A stretch of 64,000 nucleotides of DNA from positions 2,756,001 to 2,820,000 of the forward strand of contig WPIO01000055.1 in the NCBI GenBank assembly GCA_009760855.2. The letters are read 5' to 3'. The DNA is from Cristatella mucedo (Eukaryota; Bryozoa; Phylactolaemata; Cristatellidae). A model generated the notes under the pieces. That model had not been told where the DNA came from and did no database searches. It worked only from the letters and a program-made list of their open reading frames with translations. Shown piece by piece: positions 35,907 through 47,964 of the stretch; the first letter of the stretch is position 1; each line of letters starts with the position of its first letter. Made by a program: the position numbers and the translations under genes.

Positions 35907-36398
35907 ACATCTCAGTAAAAGATACCGTCAGGATCGAGCTACGTCAATCAGATAGCCTGGACTGTGCACAATATATGGACAGCTATCCTCCACCATTGTT
36001 TGTTTGGTCACCATCTTGGCTCGCTAATGGCAGCAATGTCTCTGGAATAATTGGACCTGGATTGCTGTCTGGTGACATAAATTGTACTGCAGTAAATAGT
36101 GTGACAGGAAGGAACGTGACAGTAAGATTTATTGTCACAAGCTTCACGACAAAAGTTAGACTGGTTGACCTTAACACGGTTACCACGTCCTATGCCTCAG
36201 ATAACCTGTCGACTGAAGCAGATATTTCACCAAGATTGACAAACGAGAGTATCACTCACGTTTCCTTTACTCAAAAGGGCAGCACTATTACGTATATATT
36301 AGTAACTGAAGATTTCATAAGAAGTGAAACAATTATCATCAGCTCAGCTGTTTCATCAGTGGTCGTCATTGTCGCGGCAGTGACTATTACGGTACTAT
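35907..36398 (+). CDS. IgSF receptor exon 4: Ig3, stalk and transmembrane helix
   Basis: Acceptor TTCATTTTGTAG and donor CTAT|GTAAGT bound a 492-base phase 1-1 exon. Ig3 has the full set of core residues: SLDCAQY, FVWSP (tryptophan present), SGDINCTAVN. A Ser/Thr-rich stalk follows (LSTEADISPRLTNESITHV). A 23-residue transmembrane helix ends the exon: TIIISSAVSSVVVIVAA then VTITVL, after the charged RSE. Sequons: NGS, NVS, NCT, NVT, NLS, NES. If the donor is not used, translation stops at 36472 after a short tail, a possible minor isoform. This is the most secure host exon in the window. Confidence 0.88.
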
Positions 36399-36499
36399 GT
36401 AAGTACACCCGATTATGCCTTCAGTACACAGCGGCTTCACGCCTTTCGCTTCTTACTGAGGCCTATACGTAAGATTTTGAACGAAATTAATTTTTACAG

Positions 36500-36524
36500 G
36501 CCGGAGAGGATTTCGCAAGGACAG
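36500..36524 (+). CDS. IgSF receptor exon 5: 25-nt basic juxtamembrane microexon
   Basis: Acceptor TTTTTACAG and donor ACAG|GTGAGA, 101 bases after exon 4. Joined in phase 1 it reads C-RRGFRKD-R, a basic stop-transfer sequence exactly where one is expected after the helix at 363-385. It leaves in phase 2, matching exon 6. Small tail exons are usual in IgSF receptors. Confidence 0.68.
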
Positions 36525-36929
36525 GTGAGACTTTACACCTGCATCGTGTCACCATATTTGAACACCCAGTTTAGTGATAAAAATGAACATCATCAACACC
36601 TTTAAACCTTTTCGAATGCATGCAATTAAGAATTCAATACGTCTACATAGCTTCGAATAATACTTTAATATAAATATTTCGGGATGAAGTTTGAAAATAA
36701 ATTAAGTGTCCAATAAAATTACGATTAAGATTATTCGGTTCAATCAATAAATGCCCAACTCTCGGTGCATTTTCATGTTTTCTTAGGGTGGCACAGCTAG
36801 CCGTGGTAACTCGGTTACTCAAATCTATTTGATTTGACTCATTGCTGGGCTTCGTATTAGGAGTAGTGAATCGAGAATAAAGAGTATGCAAGCTACTTGC
36901 TATATTTGCTATTACTAGCGTTGGATTTA
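36525..36929. other. Start of intron 5; nothing recognised
   Basis: AT-rich intronic DNA before LINE-A. Confidence 0.4.
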
Positions 36930-39900
36930 GTAGACGCTCTTAGTTGGATTTCGAAAGGACTTATCGCTTATCGCTTCGGGCTGCTGGGTCTTCCACACTG
37001 GCGGCTGCCTTAGTTAAGCAGGCGGCTAGTAACCTGAACGTTAGTTATGATCGTCAGCAGCTGTTATCGCTTTGCCATCGTAGATCAAATGCATTCCTAG
37101 AAATTAATATTGTTGCTAAGATTAATGAACTATGCATTAACAAACGAAAAGCACCCTGTAGCAGCCGGGGTGGCCGGAACCGCCAGGTCAGACGCCGCTC
37201 ACTGGGCGGAAACTTCGAGCTGCCTACCTGCTCGTTTGGTATTCCTAGCATTTTCTCGTATCGCTCAGCAAGCTCCCCCACATGCGTCACTGAAAACCTC
37301 TCCAACTTAGTGGTCATCAGGCCTGTTGTAACTACATCGGCCAGACATAACTCTTTCCTTTGGAATCCTCACTCAATGTGCAATAGGCCTCTAGTAATAA
37401 GTGACCTTATTCCTGAAAATGGTATCGACCTGCTCGCCCTAACTGAAACTTGGCTAAACTCGATAAAGTGCCCGACGATATAAGACGCTACCCATCTAGT
37501 TTTCCGTTCATTCACACCCCTAGATCGATCAACACTGGAGGTGGAGGTGCTATTATCGTGCGCTCGAAATTCAACTTCAAGCCATTTGCGGTACCCTCGA
37601 AGCAGTCTTTTGAATCAATTGTCTTGGTCTCATCCGAAAACAAGCTACCGATAGTGGCAGTAGTGTATCGCCCACCAGGTACCAAATCCTCCTTTATCTC
37701 AGATTTCTCCGATCTCATTTCGATTCTGTGTGCAAGAAATCGATCCTTCCTCGTTATAGGTAATTTCAACGTTCACATTGATAACTTATCTGACGCTTTG
37801 TGCACCGAATTTCGTGCATTGACTGACTCATTTTCTCTTGTGGCTCATGTGCATGACCCTACCCACATCAAGGGTCACACACTCGACCAGATTTTCTTAT
37901 ACAGCTGCACCTTGTCATCAACAATTATTACCAAATCTAGTTTATCTGACCACATGAAGATCTCATTCAATCTACAGTGTGTGCCCACCTCCTCCTCTAA
38001 AATAACCTGTGAATCGCGAAACCTCAAGACCCTTGACATCGATGCTGTCCATGCGAGAATATCTGCTTCACCTCTGCTGCTCAGTCCTCCCTCCGATCTG
38101 TCATCATTGGTAGATAGCTACAACACGACACTAGCTGACACGCTCGACGAGTTTGCACCTCTGAAAAAGCTCACTGTGAGCCCCGCCCAGACGGCCTTTG
38201 ATTTACCACAGACAATAAACTAGCTAGGTCTGTTAAGTAAGCCAAAGCTCGAAAAAGCATACAAAAGATCTGGACTGACTGTCCATCGACAGGCATAGGA
38301 TGTCTACTGTAGGTCGTATCAATCGATCCTAGTAAAGGCCGAGTCTAGCTTTTATAAAAAAACATTGTTGATTAACAGATGCACAATCCAAAAATGCTGA
38401 TTTTGACGATAAATCATCTCCTCAACCGCTCCCAGGTTAGCTCCTTACCTGATGATCCTTGTGGTGATCTAGCCGATCGCTTCTCTCGATTCTTTATGCA
38501 TAAGATAGACAAGATCAGGGAATCCATACCTGCAATGAAAAAATCTCCACAAAAATGCTGTTCCCCGATTCCTGGCTGCACCTCAATGTCTACATTCAAG
38601 CAGGTCACTAGTCATCTAGTCCTGAAGTTCGTGTCTCCATCAAAGAAGACAAAAAGTCCCCTGGACCCTTTTGCCACTGTCCTGCTCATACGTTGCATTG
38701 ATCTGCTTCTGCCATGCATAACTAACATCATTAATAAGTCATTAACCTCAGGTCATGTCCCAGCACCTTTCAAAAAGCTGTAGTCAGGCCACTTCTCATG
38801 AAATTGACGCTAGACCAAGAAAACTTAAGCAACTACCGCCAAGTCTTCCTTCTACCATTCCTATCAAAGACACTGGAACAGGTCCTGGCGGACCTGCTAA
38901 ATTCATACATCGAAACCTCATACCTTGCTAGTAAGTTCCTGTCTGGCTTTAGAGCTAATCACTCCACAGAGTCATCATTGCTTAGAATATACAACGACCT
39001 ACTTAGGAATGCAGACATGGGTAAAGTGTCTGCTTGTTTTGCTCGATCTTTCAGCAGCTTTTGATACTATCGATCACAAAGTTCTTCTAGAGCGCCTCTC
39101 ATCTCACATGGGTATCACTGGGACTGCTCTGATGTGGTTCAGGTCCTATCTCAGTGGCAGACTCCAGAGTATTGACGTGAATGGACAAAGATCATCTGAG
39201 GTAACTCTGAAATATGGCGTACCTCATGGCTCCGTGCTAGGTCCGGTTATTTTCACGGTTTATACTCTGCCTCTTGCTGATGTGATTGCCAAGCACAATC
39301 TAGGCTTTCACTTCTATGCGGATGGCACTCTGTTGTACCTTTGCTTTGATCCCTCTCAGCCTTCGAGAACCATACATTCTCTCAACTGACTTGCTGCATG
39401 TATTGATGACATCCACACATGGATGGCTGCAATTTTCTAATTATCAACGATGATTAAACTAACTTAATAGTTATGGGCAAACCCAGTGTGATTCACAAAT
39501 TGGAAAGGCTGACGCTCAAAATTGGCTCTGCCAGCATATCTTCAGTTGATTCAGCTCGAAATCTAAGTGTCATATTCCAAAGCGACCTCTCGTTAGACGA
39601 CCATATCAGCTCCACAGTCAAATCTGCCTATTTCAAGCTTCATAGCTATGCTAAAATTCCGGCTTGTTTAGATAAGAATACCACGTCCAACTTGGTCCAT
39701 GCAATCGTAAAATTCTGTCTCAACTTCTGCAACTTACTGCTGGCTGGCCTACCAGTATGTGCAATCAGGCGGTTGCAGCTGGTGCTAAACTCCATAGCTA
39801 GGCTTGTCTGTCTTGAGCGTCGCAGTTGCCGCATTACTCCACTTTTTGCTGACCTGCACTGGCTACCAGTCAAGCAACGGATTGACATCAAGGTTTTGTC

Positions 39901-40412
39901 GCTCACTTTTAGGTCCCTTCATTCTATGGCTCCAGCCTATCTCTTAGATATACTCCCCCATCAGGCCAAGCATCGTACCACCAGCTTTTCGGAATCCAGC
40001 AGTCTACACACCCCTCGTACAAACATCAAATTCTTTGGAGACCATACATTTATTTCGTGTGCTCCCAAAGCCTGGAGCTCCCTCCCGACCTGCGTCAGAA
40101 CATCCCTTGACCTGACCACATTTAAAAAGTACTTACAAACATACCTTTTTATGACAGCATTTAGTGGGTCCCTGTGATGCCTCCTTGATTTGCTTATGCG
40201 TGCTGACACCGTGCATGCTGCCACTAACCACATTTGTCTGCTGACCCTGTGCATATCACCCCTAACATGTTATTAATTGTGTTTGCTTATCAAGCATGAT
40301 TTTACTTACAATTCAGTTGCATTTTCCTTTGCAGCAAATGTAAAGCGACTAGAGAGAGATTAACTTCTCTGAGGGCGCTTTATCAAGCGCATTATTATTA
40401 TTATCATTAAGT
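36930..40412 (+). mobile_element. LINE-A, near full-length copy (inactive)
   Basis: Has the longest 5' part: from 36944 an open frame of 179 codons with a basic stretch (GGRNRQVRRRSLGG) leads into the endonuclease (LTETWL). A shift follows, then 37450-38223 carries YRPPG, the metal-binding motif as GNFNVH (D to N) and SDHMKISF. RT: NYRQVFLLPFLSKTLEQVL (38798-39064), [14 protein letters not shown] (38925-39389), then FYADGTLLYL, where the second catalytic aspartate is lost. The C-terminus is open from 39473 to 40177 and the 3' end is typical. Several stops and shifts plus mutated active sites mean it is dead. It lies sense in intron 5. Confidence 0.93.
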
Positions 40413-41264
40413 AGGTCTTTGCTCAAAAATTTATTTATTTGCATGAATATGCGTAGCCAATTTCTTATTATCATTAATGTATCGGCTCTTTTTAGCTAAT
40501 GGTCAATGGTGTTTGTTAAGTCTTACTTGAGTTAGTTATATAACTGTTGCCAATGTGGGAGATTGATCTTAGGTCAGGTGGCTTATGGATTATTATAATT
40601 TTGGGAAAATGTGTATACAAATTTATCAGTATATCGCTTTGGCTATTTGACAAGTAGCCATAACATGTAACGGTTGTATGAAAACGAATGCACCTAGACC
40701 GGTAAATACAGGAAAACTAGGGACAAATTTATTAGCAACTTGAGAACACGTAAATATTTTTATGGAAGCGGTGTGTTCACTAAGAGTATGCAAATTCATT
40801 TTATTTCAGTAACATTGAATACATAAAAACTTCCAACCACTTACTATTTTTCGAAAGTATCTCCTTGTTAGTGACGATCATTTTTTAAGTATGACAATTG
40901 GTCAGATGAATAGGCACTTAATTAGATTGCTCCTAGACATCTCATGGCTCACTAAAAACAGTAAGATAGCTAGGAATATTAAGCACATGCTTGATATAGC
41001 ATACACATATCATAATTTATATTCTTTGTCTCACAGGCTAGAGCTAATACTACTTCTACTAATTCATCAGAGCTCAAGTCAGGCTTAGCTTCAGTACGGA
41101 TTCACTTTATAATGCCAAGTCGGCAATCTAATCATATTATTTTAGGAAATGATACCTATAATGAAAATATTAGGCATTTCCCTACCTTCGTAAGTGGAAG
41201 AAATATTTCAACGTAAAATCGCATCTATAGAAATGCATGTATTTACAACTTTAAAAAGGCCTCT
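40413..41264. other. No feature recognised
   Basis: AT-rich intronic DNA. Confidence 0.4.
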
Positions 41265-41515
41265 ATTTATGACAGCATTTGGTGGGTCCTTATGATTTGT
41301 CCGTTATGTGTTTATGCGTGCTGACACTATTGCATGCTGCCACTAACTACACTTGCATGCTGACCTGTGCATGTCACCCAAAAACCATGTGATTCTTGTT
41401 GTTTATTGAACATATTGCCACTGACAATTTGACCGTGGCTCCGTTGCAGCAATTTTAAAGCGCCTAGAAAGAGATTAGTTATTTGAGGATGCTTTATCAA
41501 GTGTATTATTATTCT
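41265..41515 (+). mobile_element. LINE-A 3' stub
   Basis: GACAGCATTTGGTGGGTCC, TGCATGCTGCCACTAACTAC, then AAAGCGCCTAGAAAGAGATT and an ATT tail. Confidence 0.82.
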
Positions 41516-42539
41516 TTTAGTTATTATATTTGTTATTAATGTGCATATACGTGCTTTATGAATTGCTGCCAGAGAAATCAAATGTTTGAGTTAGTCACAA
41601 GGAAGGTAGTGTTCATGGATATGCTTCAAAAAGCCAGTAATAAAATATTAACTGCCACTCTTCATAGGAATGCCGGATAGGATCGTGCACAGAATTATTC
41701 AGCAGCATTCACTCAAAGCATATAGCAAGTTATCCACTTTAATGGGGTTGTACAAAAGCACAAGACACTTAGAACAAGTCAAAATATGTTCAGTTACTGA
41801 ACGGAAAATCACACAAATAATAATTTCCCGCCCATAGAAAACGCTGCACAACGACTAAGTGAGTTTTCTACGCTCCTTTTTGAATATAACTGAATAGAAG
41901 ACGAAATTTAATTTTTTAATTTTTTCTAGTCTTTTGGATATTTACGGCATCGTAAATGAAAGTAAAGTCTGTGAGAATTAAAGCAATTTATAGGAGCAAC
42001 CGATAAAAGAGTCAGAAGAGCTCGGGCCTTAGAAGGTCTGATTTGAAACTAATCAAGACTAAGTCGGCCGGATACGGAGGAAAAATAAAGTTCAGCAAAC
42101 AAATTCAAATAAGTTCAGCAACAGTATTCCAAATATAATTGCCACAGCGATTATACGTTTGATAAATAGCCATTGAAGATTTCTGGGCAGCGGCGAAAAG
42201 AAGAAGCTGCGCTGCTTATGACTTATATGGCAATTTATGCACAATTTTGCATAGGCCGAAAGGTCTAAATGTCAGATAAAATTAAATTAATTGTCTAATT
42301 TCAGATAAAAAATGTCATGACAATGTTTCAAGAACGCATGGACTAGCTCGGGCCGTTCGGTCCGTCTCTAACTATAACCTCTGCAATATGCTTTTTCTTT
42401 ACTGCGGCAACACTCACAGGCCTTAATTAAACCTGACAACGTGCTGGGCCACGGCAGGTGACCTACTAACGCAACAAGTCCCATTCAGCGTTGTAAACTT
42501 ACGGGTCGTCAGCTTGAAAGCCAAGCCGTTGATCGGACT
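41516..42539. other. No feature recognised
   Basis: AT-rich intronic DNA with no exon or element that I can name. Confidence 0.4.
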
Positions 42540-43012
42540 ATCTCTCATATATACTCCCCATCAGGCCAAGCATCGTACCACTCACTTTTTGGAATCCAAC
42601 AGTCTACAAATACCCCGTACAGACCTGAAATCCTTTGGAGACCGTGCATTTAGTTCGTATGCTCCCAAAGCCTGGGACTCCCTCCCGACCTGCGTCAGAA
42701 CATCCCCTGACCTGACCACATTTAAAAGGAACTTAAAAACACACCTATTTAGGACAGCACTTATTGGGTCCCTGTGATTCGTCCTTCACGTGCTTATGCG
42801 TGCTGACATTGTGCATGCTGCCACTAACCACATTTGCATACTGACTCCTGTGCATGTCACCCCTAACCATGTTATTCATTTTGTTTGATTATCAAGCATG
42901 ATTTTACTCACCATTTAATTGCATTTCCCTTTGCAGCAAATGTAAAGCACCTAGAGAGAGATTCAGTTCTCTGAGGGCGCTTTATCAAGTGCATTATTAT
43001 TATTTTTTTATA
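42540..43012 (+). mobile_element. LINE-A 3' fragment
   Basis: Starts at [17 protein letters not shown] and stays open to 42777 (ending FRTALIGSL), followed by the 3' UTR and ATT tail. It is 5'-truncated. Confidence 0.9.
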
Positions 43013-43019
43013 TTTATTA

Positions 43020-43245
43020 TTATAGGGCGAACCCAGGATGCAGGAAGGTTCCTACAGACCCGCCGAAGAAGGCCTGCCGGTAGGGATCGACTAATGGTGA
43101 CATCGCACCCTATGCTAAGCAGGTCCTGTTTTTTGTAGCATATCCGAGGACAGCTCATAATTAGTCACAGCGAATATAGTAGCTGAATACCTGAAGGCAT
43201 CACGGATAAATTGGGTAAAGGTCCACACTGAGCGTGAGTCACCCA
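43020..43245 (-). repeat. Unclassified repeat family C, reverse copy
   Basis: Reverse complement of the ordered blocks at 10840-11123: GCTAAGCAGGTCCTG here matches CAGGACCTGCTTAGC there, and GGATGCAGGAAGGTTC is also shared. The fold-back element directly follows. Confidence 0.6.
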
Positions 43246-43448
43246 AGGCCGCTCTCTAGCTCTGGCAGTAATCGGACGAATTGGGGTATGCACAATCCCC
43301 CCTGGACGTTTCACCCCCGGACATTCTCCGTAAGCACAAAGTTCAGGAAGGGGATTCCTCGGTTGTTGGTCTTTTCTCCCCCAGGCGTTTCCACCCGGAC
43401 ATTCCCCCCCCCCCGACATCCCCCCTGGCATACGACATTTCCCCCGGT

Positions 43449-43736
43449 ATATGGTTTAGGGTTTAGTGTTTGGGGTTTAAAGGTTCGGGGTTTTTAGGGT
43501 TTAGAATTTTAGGTTTAGGTTTTAGGTTATAGGGTTTAAGGTTTAGAATTTAGGGTTTAGGGTTTATAGTTTAGGGTTTTTACGGTTTAGGGTTTAGTGT
43601 TTAGGATTCAGAGTTTAGGGTTTAGCGTTTAGAATTTTAGGGTTTAATCTTTATAATTTAGGGTTTAGGGCTTTTATAGTTTATACTTCAGCGTTTAGGG
43701 TTTAGAGTTTAGGGTTTTAGGGTTTAGTGTTTTGAC
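43449..43736. repeat. Degenerate (TTTAGGG)n-like array
   Basis: Around 35 imperfect units of TTTAGGG or TTAGGG with frequent changes. It is inside the fold-back element, not at a chromosome end. Confidence 0.9.
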
Positions 43737-43917
43737 GTCTACGGACACGTGCCTGGTGGTATCGAGTGGGACCTGATGTCCGCGGGACCAAACTTTATGG
43801 CTCGCTGCTGCAGCAGCCGCCGCCGCTCGCTCCATTAGAAACTATGCTTCCAACCCATCCCTTCCTCTAATTATATTCTTTATTTATTGTAATAGAGCAT
43901 GAACTTCATCTAATCAT

Positions 43918-43942
43918 GTATATATATATATATATATATATC
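43918..43942. repeat. (TA)n tract
   Basis: Short TA microsatellite within the fold-back element. Confidence 0.9.
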
Positions 43943-44147
43943 TGTATTATTAGTTATACATTCTTCAAAATAAGGGGGAAATGTCCTACGGGGGGAATGT
44001 CCTAGGGTCCACCGGGGGGGGGGGGGATCTCCGGGTACAAACGTCCGTGGGAGAAAAGTCCAACAACCGAGGAATCTCCTTCCTGAACTTTCTGCTTACG
44101 GAAGCAATCCAATGCTTTTAATCTGGTTGCATGCGGTGTATATAATA

Positions 44148-44365
44148 AAAAAATAATAATAATGTACTCGATAAAGCGCCCTCAGAGAACTCAATCTCTC
44201 ACTAGGCGCTTTACATTTGCTGCAAAGGGAAATGCAATTGAATGGTGAGTAAAATCATGCTTGGTAATCAAACAAAATGAATAACATGGTTAGGGGTGAC
44301 ATGCACATGGGTCAGCATGCAAATCTGGTCAGTGGCAGCACGCACGGAGTCAGCACGCATAAATC
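44148..44365 (-). mobile_element. LINE-A 3' stub
   Basis: Reversed tail: AAT tract, GATAAAGCGCCCTCAGAGAA, CTAGGCGCTTTACATTTGC, then GGGTGACATGCACATGGG. Confidence 0.88.
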
Positions 44366-44439
44366 GAAGCTTGCTAACGATAGTATGCTGTTATAGCTTG
44401 GCCGACATTTCCGTAAAATATCAAACGGCTTTTGATACC

Positions 44440-44750
44440 CTGTGTCACATTAATCGTGATGAATTTTGAACCTCTAAACCGTCGAGGACCTCTGCCTTTG
44501 CTTCTTATGCTTCCGCAGCCTGGAACGCACTACGGACGCACGTCACAATGTCCCATAACATGACAACATTTAAAATGAATCTTAAAATTCCCCCGGCTTA
44601 TCGCAGCTTTCTGTGGGTGTAATTCGTTTCCCGAGGGCAGGTACCTGTTTACACTGCTGTCTGTGGATGCAACCGCCAATCAGTTGGTAATGGTCTGTAT
44701 ACAGCACCTGCAAAGTGCCTAGGAAAACTATTCAGTTCTCTGAGAGCGCT
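44440..44750 (+). mobile_element. LINE-A-like 3' fragment, divergent
   Basis: TATGCTTCCGCAGCCTGGAA matches the YAPKAWNSL region, ATGACAACATTTAAAATGAA matches LTTFKRNL, and the tail TTCAGTTCTCTGAGAGCGCT is recognisable. An inserted block (44751-45191) interrupts the tail, which resumes at 45192. Confidence 0.65.
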
Positions 44751-45191
44751 TGTGACAGCCCGCCGCGAAATCTGCTGTCGGGCTCAGTAGCTCGACCGAG
44801 CAACAAGCCCGCCGGCTCCAACACCAAGCACTTAATTCCAAACCACGCCGGTTAAGCCCAGTCTACACACTCGAAACGGGTGCCGGCGTCGCAGGATCTC
44901 GCCTTTCCTCCCCTTTGTTCGGTAGCCCTTATATTCCATGCATTAAGCCTTGTTTTTTGGCTATCGAACCACTGTTCGTTCCGAACCCGCTCGGACAGCT
45001 AGCGGCAGTCTGTAGTAGGTGGGTGTCTCCACAGATGCAACGAATGCACGGATTGGGCTGGACTGCCGAGTCATCCAGCGAGTTATCATCTGCCCCTCCA
45101 CAGCTCCAGAGCCTGCAGCTGCCTAGGCAGTCTGACGTCTCGTAGGGCCTCCACACAATGCTCGAAGGCTGCAGAGTCATGCTCACTCACG
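44751..45191. mobile_element. Probable solo LTR with 5-bp target duplication
   Basis: A 441-base GC-richer block starts TGTGACAGCCCG and ends CTCACTCACG. It is flanked by direct repeats GCGCT (44746-44750 and 45192-45196). It sits inside a LINE-derived tail that continues on the other side (GCGCTATACAGATG). A TATA-like CTTATATTCC lies near 44929. LTRs normally end in CA; here the last base would be a mutated A. Open frames on both strands are not supported as genes. Confidence 0.5.
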
Positions 45192-45249
45192 GCGCTATAC
45201 AGATGTATGATTATAAATATTATTACCAGGATTTCGAAATAACAATACC

Positions 45250-46195
45250 AATACATTTGTATAGCAGCCACAGAAAAATTAATCTCTTTTTTGGCACTTT
45301 AAATTTGATGTAAAGGAAGCATTAGCAAATGGCTATTAATAGTATGCAAAATGTCGACGAGAATAATAGTAATAACTCAAATGAATACGATGATATGAGC
45401 ACTTTAATTTTGAGTAGTTATGCTCATGTCGTGAAATGTCATTTTCGAATATGACAACTCGATTCCTGGCATACGATAAAGAAGGTATGATAGTCGAGTT
45501 TTCCGTGAGAGTCAGGTGCTTTTTAGTAACTCTTTATTTCCATTACTAGCAAGCTGGTTATTTAGTCGCCCAATTTGACTAATTTTACTGCAGTCAAATA
45601 ATAAATAATAAGTAATAAATTCCACAGGTAACTAAGAGAGTCTGAGGTGCTAGAATCTGTTGGCTACCGAATGCATACCGAAAGCCGCTTAGGCTGTGAG
45701 TGGGCTATGCACAACTCTCCTGCGTAGTACCCACATGGTCTTTGTGGCCTTGTGGAGTTACAGACGGAGGTACATTGAATTACATTACATAGAAGGCAAG
45801 AGGGGATCGAAATACAAGTCGAGCTGCGTGCAATCTGCATAAACATGAAAGCTGAGATAGTGCTATTCTAGCACATCGGCAAGAGGTAAAGCGTAAATAG
45901 CAAATCAAATTTGACCCAAATAAAAAACGCGAGCAAGCAATGTTTAAAGTCTCCCTGGAACACCGTAGGCAGATGAAATTCGGGTATGAAGTTTTCCATT
46001 GGATTGGACATTGGACCTAACCTATTATGACTCTGTGCCGGTGGTGCGCAGGCGAGACTTCGTGGGCCTGAACAAGGTGATTTATTTGTAACGCCGAAGG
46101 CTCGGCGGGGTAGGCTACATATTGATCAGTGGTATTTAAAGCCGCCGAGATATGATCCAGGCAAGCTAGGAGAAATACTACCAGGGTCAGCTTGA
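45250..46195 (-). mobile_element. Old LINE-A copy, reverse
   Basis: 3' tail signs at 45275-45330 (TTAATCTCTTTTTTGGCACT). Reversed RT DD-box region near 45790-45900 (ATGAAAGCTGAGATAGTGC) and upstream RT sequence to about 46190 (GGCGAGACTTCGTGGGCCT, AAAGCCGCCGAGATATGATC). It is interrupted by a LINE-B stub at 45656-45793. A forward LINE-A scrap follows at 46255-46300 ([11 protein letters not shown]). Confidence 0.55.
45656..45793 (+). mobile_element. LINE-B 3' stub nested in LINE-A
   Basis: ATCTGTTGGCTACCGAATGC to GGAGTTACAGACGGAGGTAC, closely matching the LINE-B end at 1025-1140. Confidence 0.85.
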
Positions 46196-46300
46196 GATAG
46201 CAGACTTGAGATATGCATTGGGCCGGCCATCGAATGGTGTGCAAGGAATGTCAAGGGTTCCACCAATTCTTACTCGCAAAGGCCAAGTCTAGCTTCTACA

Positions 46301-47035
46301 CAGTAAATAGCAACAACGTCACTGTCAGTCAATGCTACAATACCAAGGTTAGCCGTCAGCTTAAAATATTCCAGGTGTATACCTTCCTTAGTGACTCTTA
46401 TTCAATCTATTGGATAGTGTTTGCAGCTTCTCCGTCAGCAACACCAGTAAGCTCAAAGAGTCTACCTTCGAATAAAAGATCTTTTCTAAAATCCTCACAG
46501 TTCGTTCCATGATTTTCCTCATCAATCACGATTGCCACGAAACAAGCCGAGAATGATCTAACTTGATGTTCGTACCAGTAGAAGATGCAAAATAGCCATC
46601 TCGATTCCATTCTCGATACTACTCTCGGTCTACGTTGCAAGCAGTAGTGGTTTTTACCATAATTAACACGATAAATAGGTTCTTAGCTTCAAGTCTTCTC
46701 CCAGTGTCCTGCAAGAAATCTTCATTGTCCGAACATTTCGAGGTAAAAAAGAACAGAACTTAAGTAGAATTCCCATAAAAGTAACGAGATCAAGTAAATG
46801 CTGACTACCTGTGCTCCCATATCTAACTTTTAAACTTAGGAAGCAAGTATTAATTTGGTTTAAGAGGTAACCCGACAAAAGAGAGAGTGCTGGTGTGAAT
46901 ATTACCTCCTCTCGAGTGAGAGAGGGGACTCTGGTGGCTCCACTATGTGGAGCTTTACCTTACTTTTTCGTGACAATTTCGAGAACTAGACTGATATCTT
47001 CACTGTGATTGTTTGTAAGCTATCATCGGAGGTTA
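46301..47035. other. No gene recognised
   Basis: Contains open stretches (46213-46512 +, 46640-46407 -, 46878-46663 -) without recognisable domains. Confidence 0.4.
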
Positions 47036-47190
47036 TATTAAAATCAGGACCTGCTTAGCAGTTGCTGCGATTTCACCTTTAGCCAAGACCTACCGGCGGT
47101 CCTTCTACAATGTAAAAACCTGCCTTAGTTCTGTATTCATCCCATCGACCGCTCGGCTATCAAGCCTACGACCCGTGAGTTTATGGTGCT
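47036..47190 (+). repeat. Unclassified repeat family C, forward copy
   Basis: CAGGACCTGCTTAGCAG, then GACCTACCGGCGGTCCTTCT and GACCGCTCGGCTATCAAGCC, in the same order as 10976-11105. Confidence 0.65.
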
Positions 47191-47394
47191 GTTTAGTATT
47201 TGCTTAGGTAGTAGCTCATTCGCTGTTCAGAAGCTTGAAGAGTAAATCAGACCGTCGTTCAGTACAAAGGTTTCATTCAAATTTTCAGGCAAAGCGTCTG
47301 CCGGGCCAGTTACTTTCCACTTATGATGCATGCCAGGATCACGCGATCATTGAACCATCTCTTAAATTTTCTGTTAAATAGCCGATACCTATAA

Positions 47395-47585
47395 TAATAA
47401 TAATACCTTCGATACAGCGCTCTCAGGGAACTCAATTTCTTTCTATGCACTTTACATTAGCTGCAAATGAAGCACGATTGAATGGTTTGTGGTGACATGC
47501 TCAGTTAAAGACAAAAATACCATGGTTAGGGGTGCCATCCACAGGGTCATCATGCAAGTATGGTTAGTGGCAAATGTAAAACCAA
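47395..47585 (-). mobile_element. LINE-A 3' stub
   Basis: AAT tract, GATACAGCGCTCTCAGGGAA, GCACTTTACATTAGCTGC, then GGTTAGGGGTGCCATCC. Confidence 0.8.
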
Positions 47586-47964
47586 CTTATCCTCGATCAG
47601 GTGTTCCAGTAGAAGCTAGATGAGTTCATTCTGCCCGAGACGTTGATGGCTTGTTTTTTGTGGCCATTTTTCAGAGAACCCCACCACCTGGCTTTCTATT
47701 CCTTCGGTTCATACTGCCTGGTAAGGTGGATTTTGGTCACTATTGCTGTCCGTGAATGGCTTGGCTAGAAGACCCTATGGTTATCTGCAAGGCCATACTT
47801 GGAATTATTTGCTGTCAGGTCCCCATCAAAGACCGTGCCCATCTGTGCTATGATATAAAGTCCTCTTTTTGCTGACTAACCGTTTTATTTAGGCTTTTTT
47901 CGGAGTTCCGCATTGCTATATTAATGTGTGGCAGGCTGTAACTAATTTCAGGAGACTGGATTAC
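47586..47964. other. No feature recognised
   Basis: Intronic DNA; no exon or element is recognised. Confidence 0.4.

Larger units (their letters stand above)
43285..44105. mobile_element. Fold-back element with poly-C arms
   Basis: The left arm (about 43327-43440: CCGTAAGCACAAAGTTCAGG, CCTCGGTTGTTGG, then C-tracts and GACATTTCCCCC) is the inverted complement of the right arm (about 43970-44105: GGGGGAAATGTCC, G-tract, CCAACAACCGAGGAATC, CCTGAACTTTCTGCTTACGG). The interior holds a TTTAGGG-like array and a TA tract. No protein is encoded. Behaves like a non-autonomous inverted-repeat element. Confidence 0.7.

Noticed and set aside
43449-43736. Interstitial telomere
   Set aside because: The unit is TTTAGGG-like and degenerate, and it lies inside inverted arms of a fold-back element, so an internal repeat of that element is a better reading.
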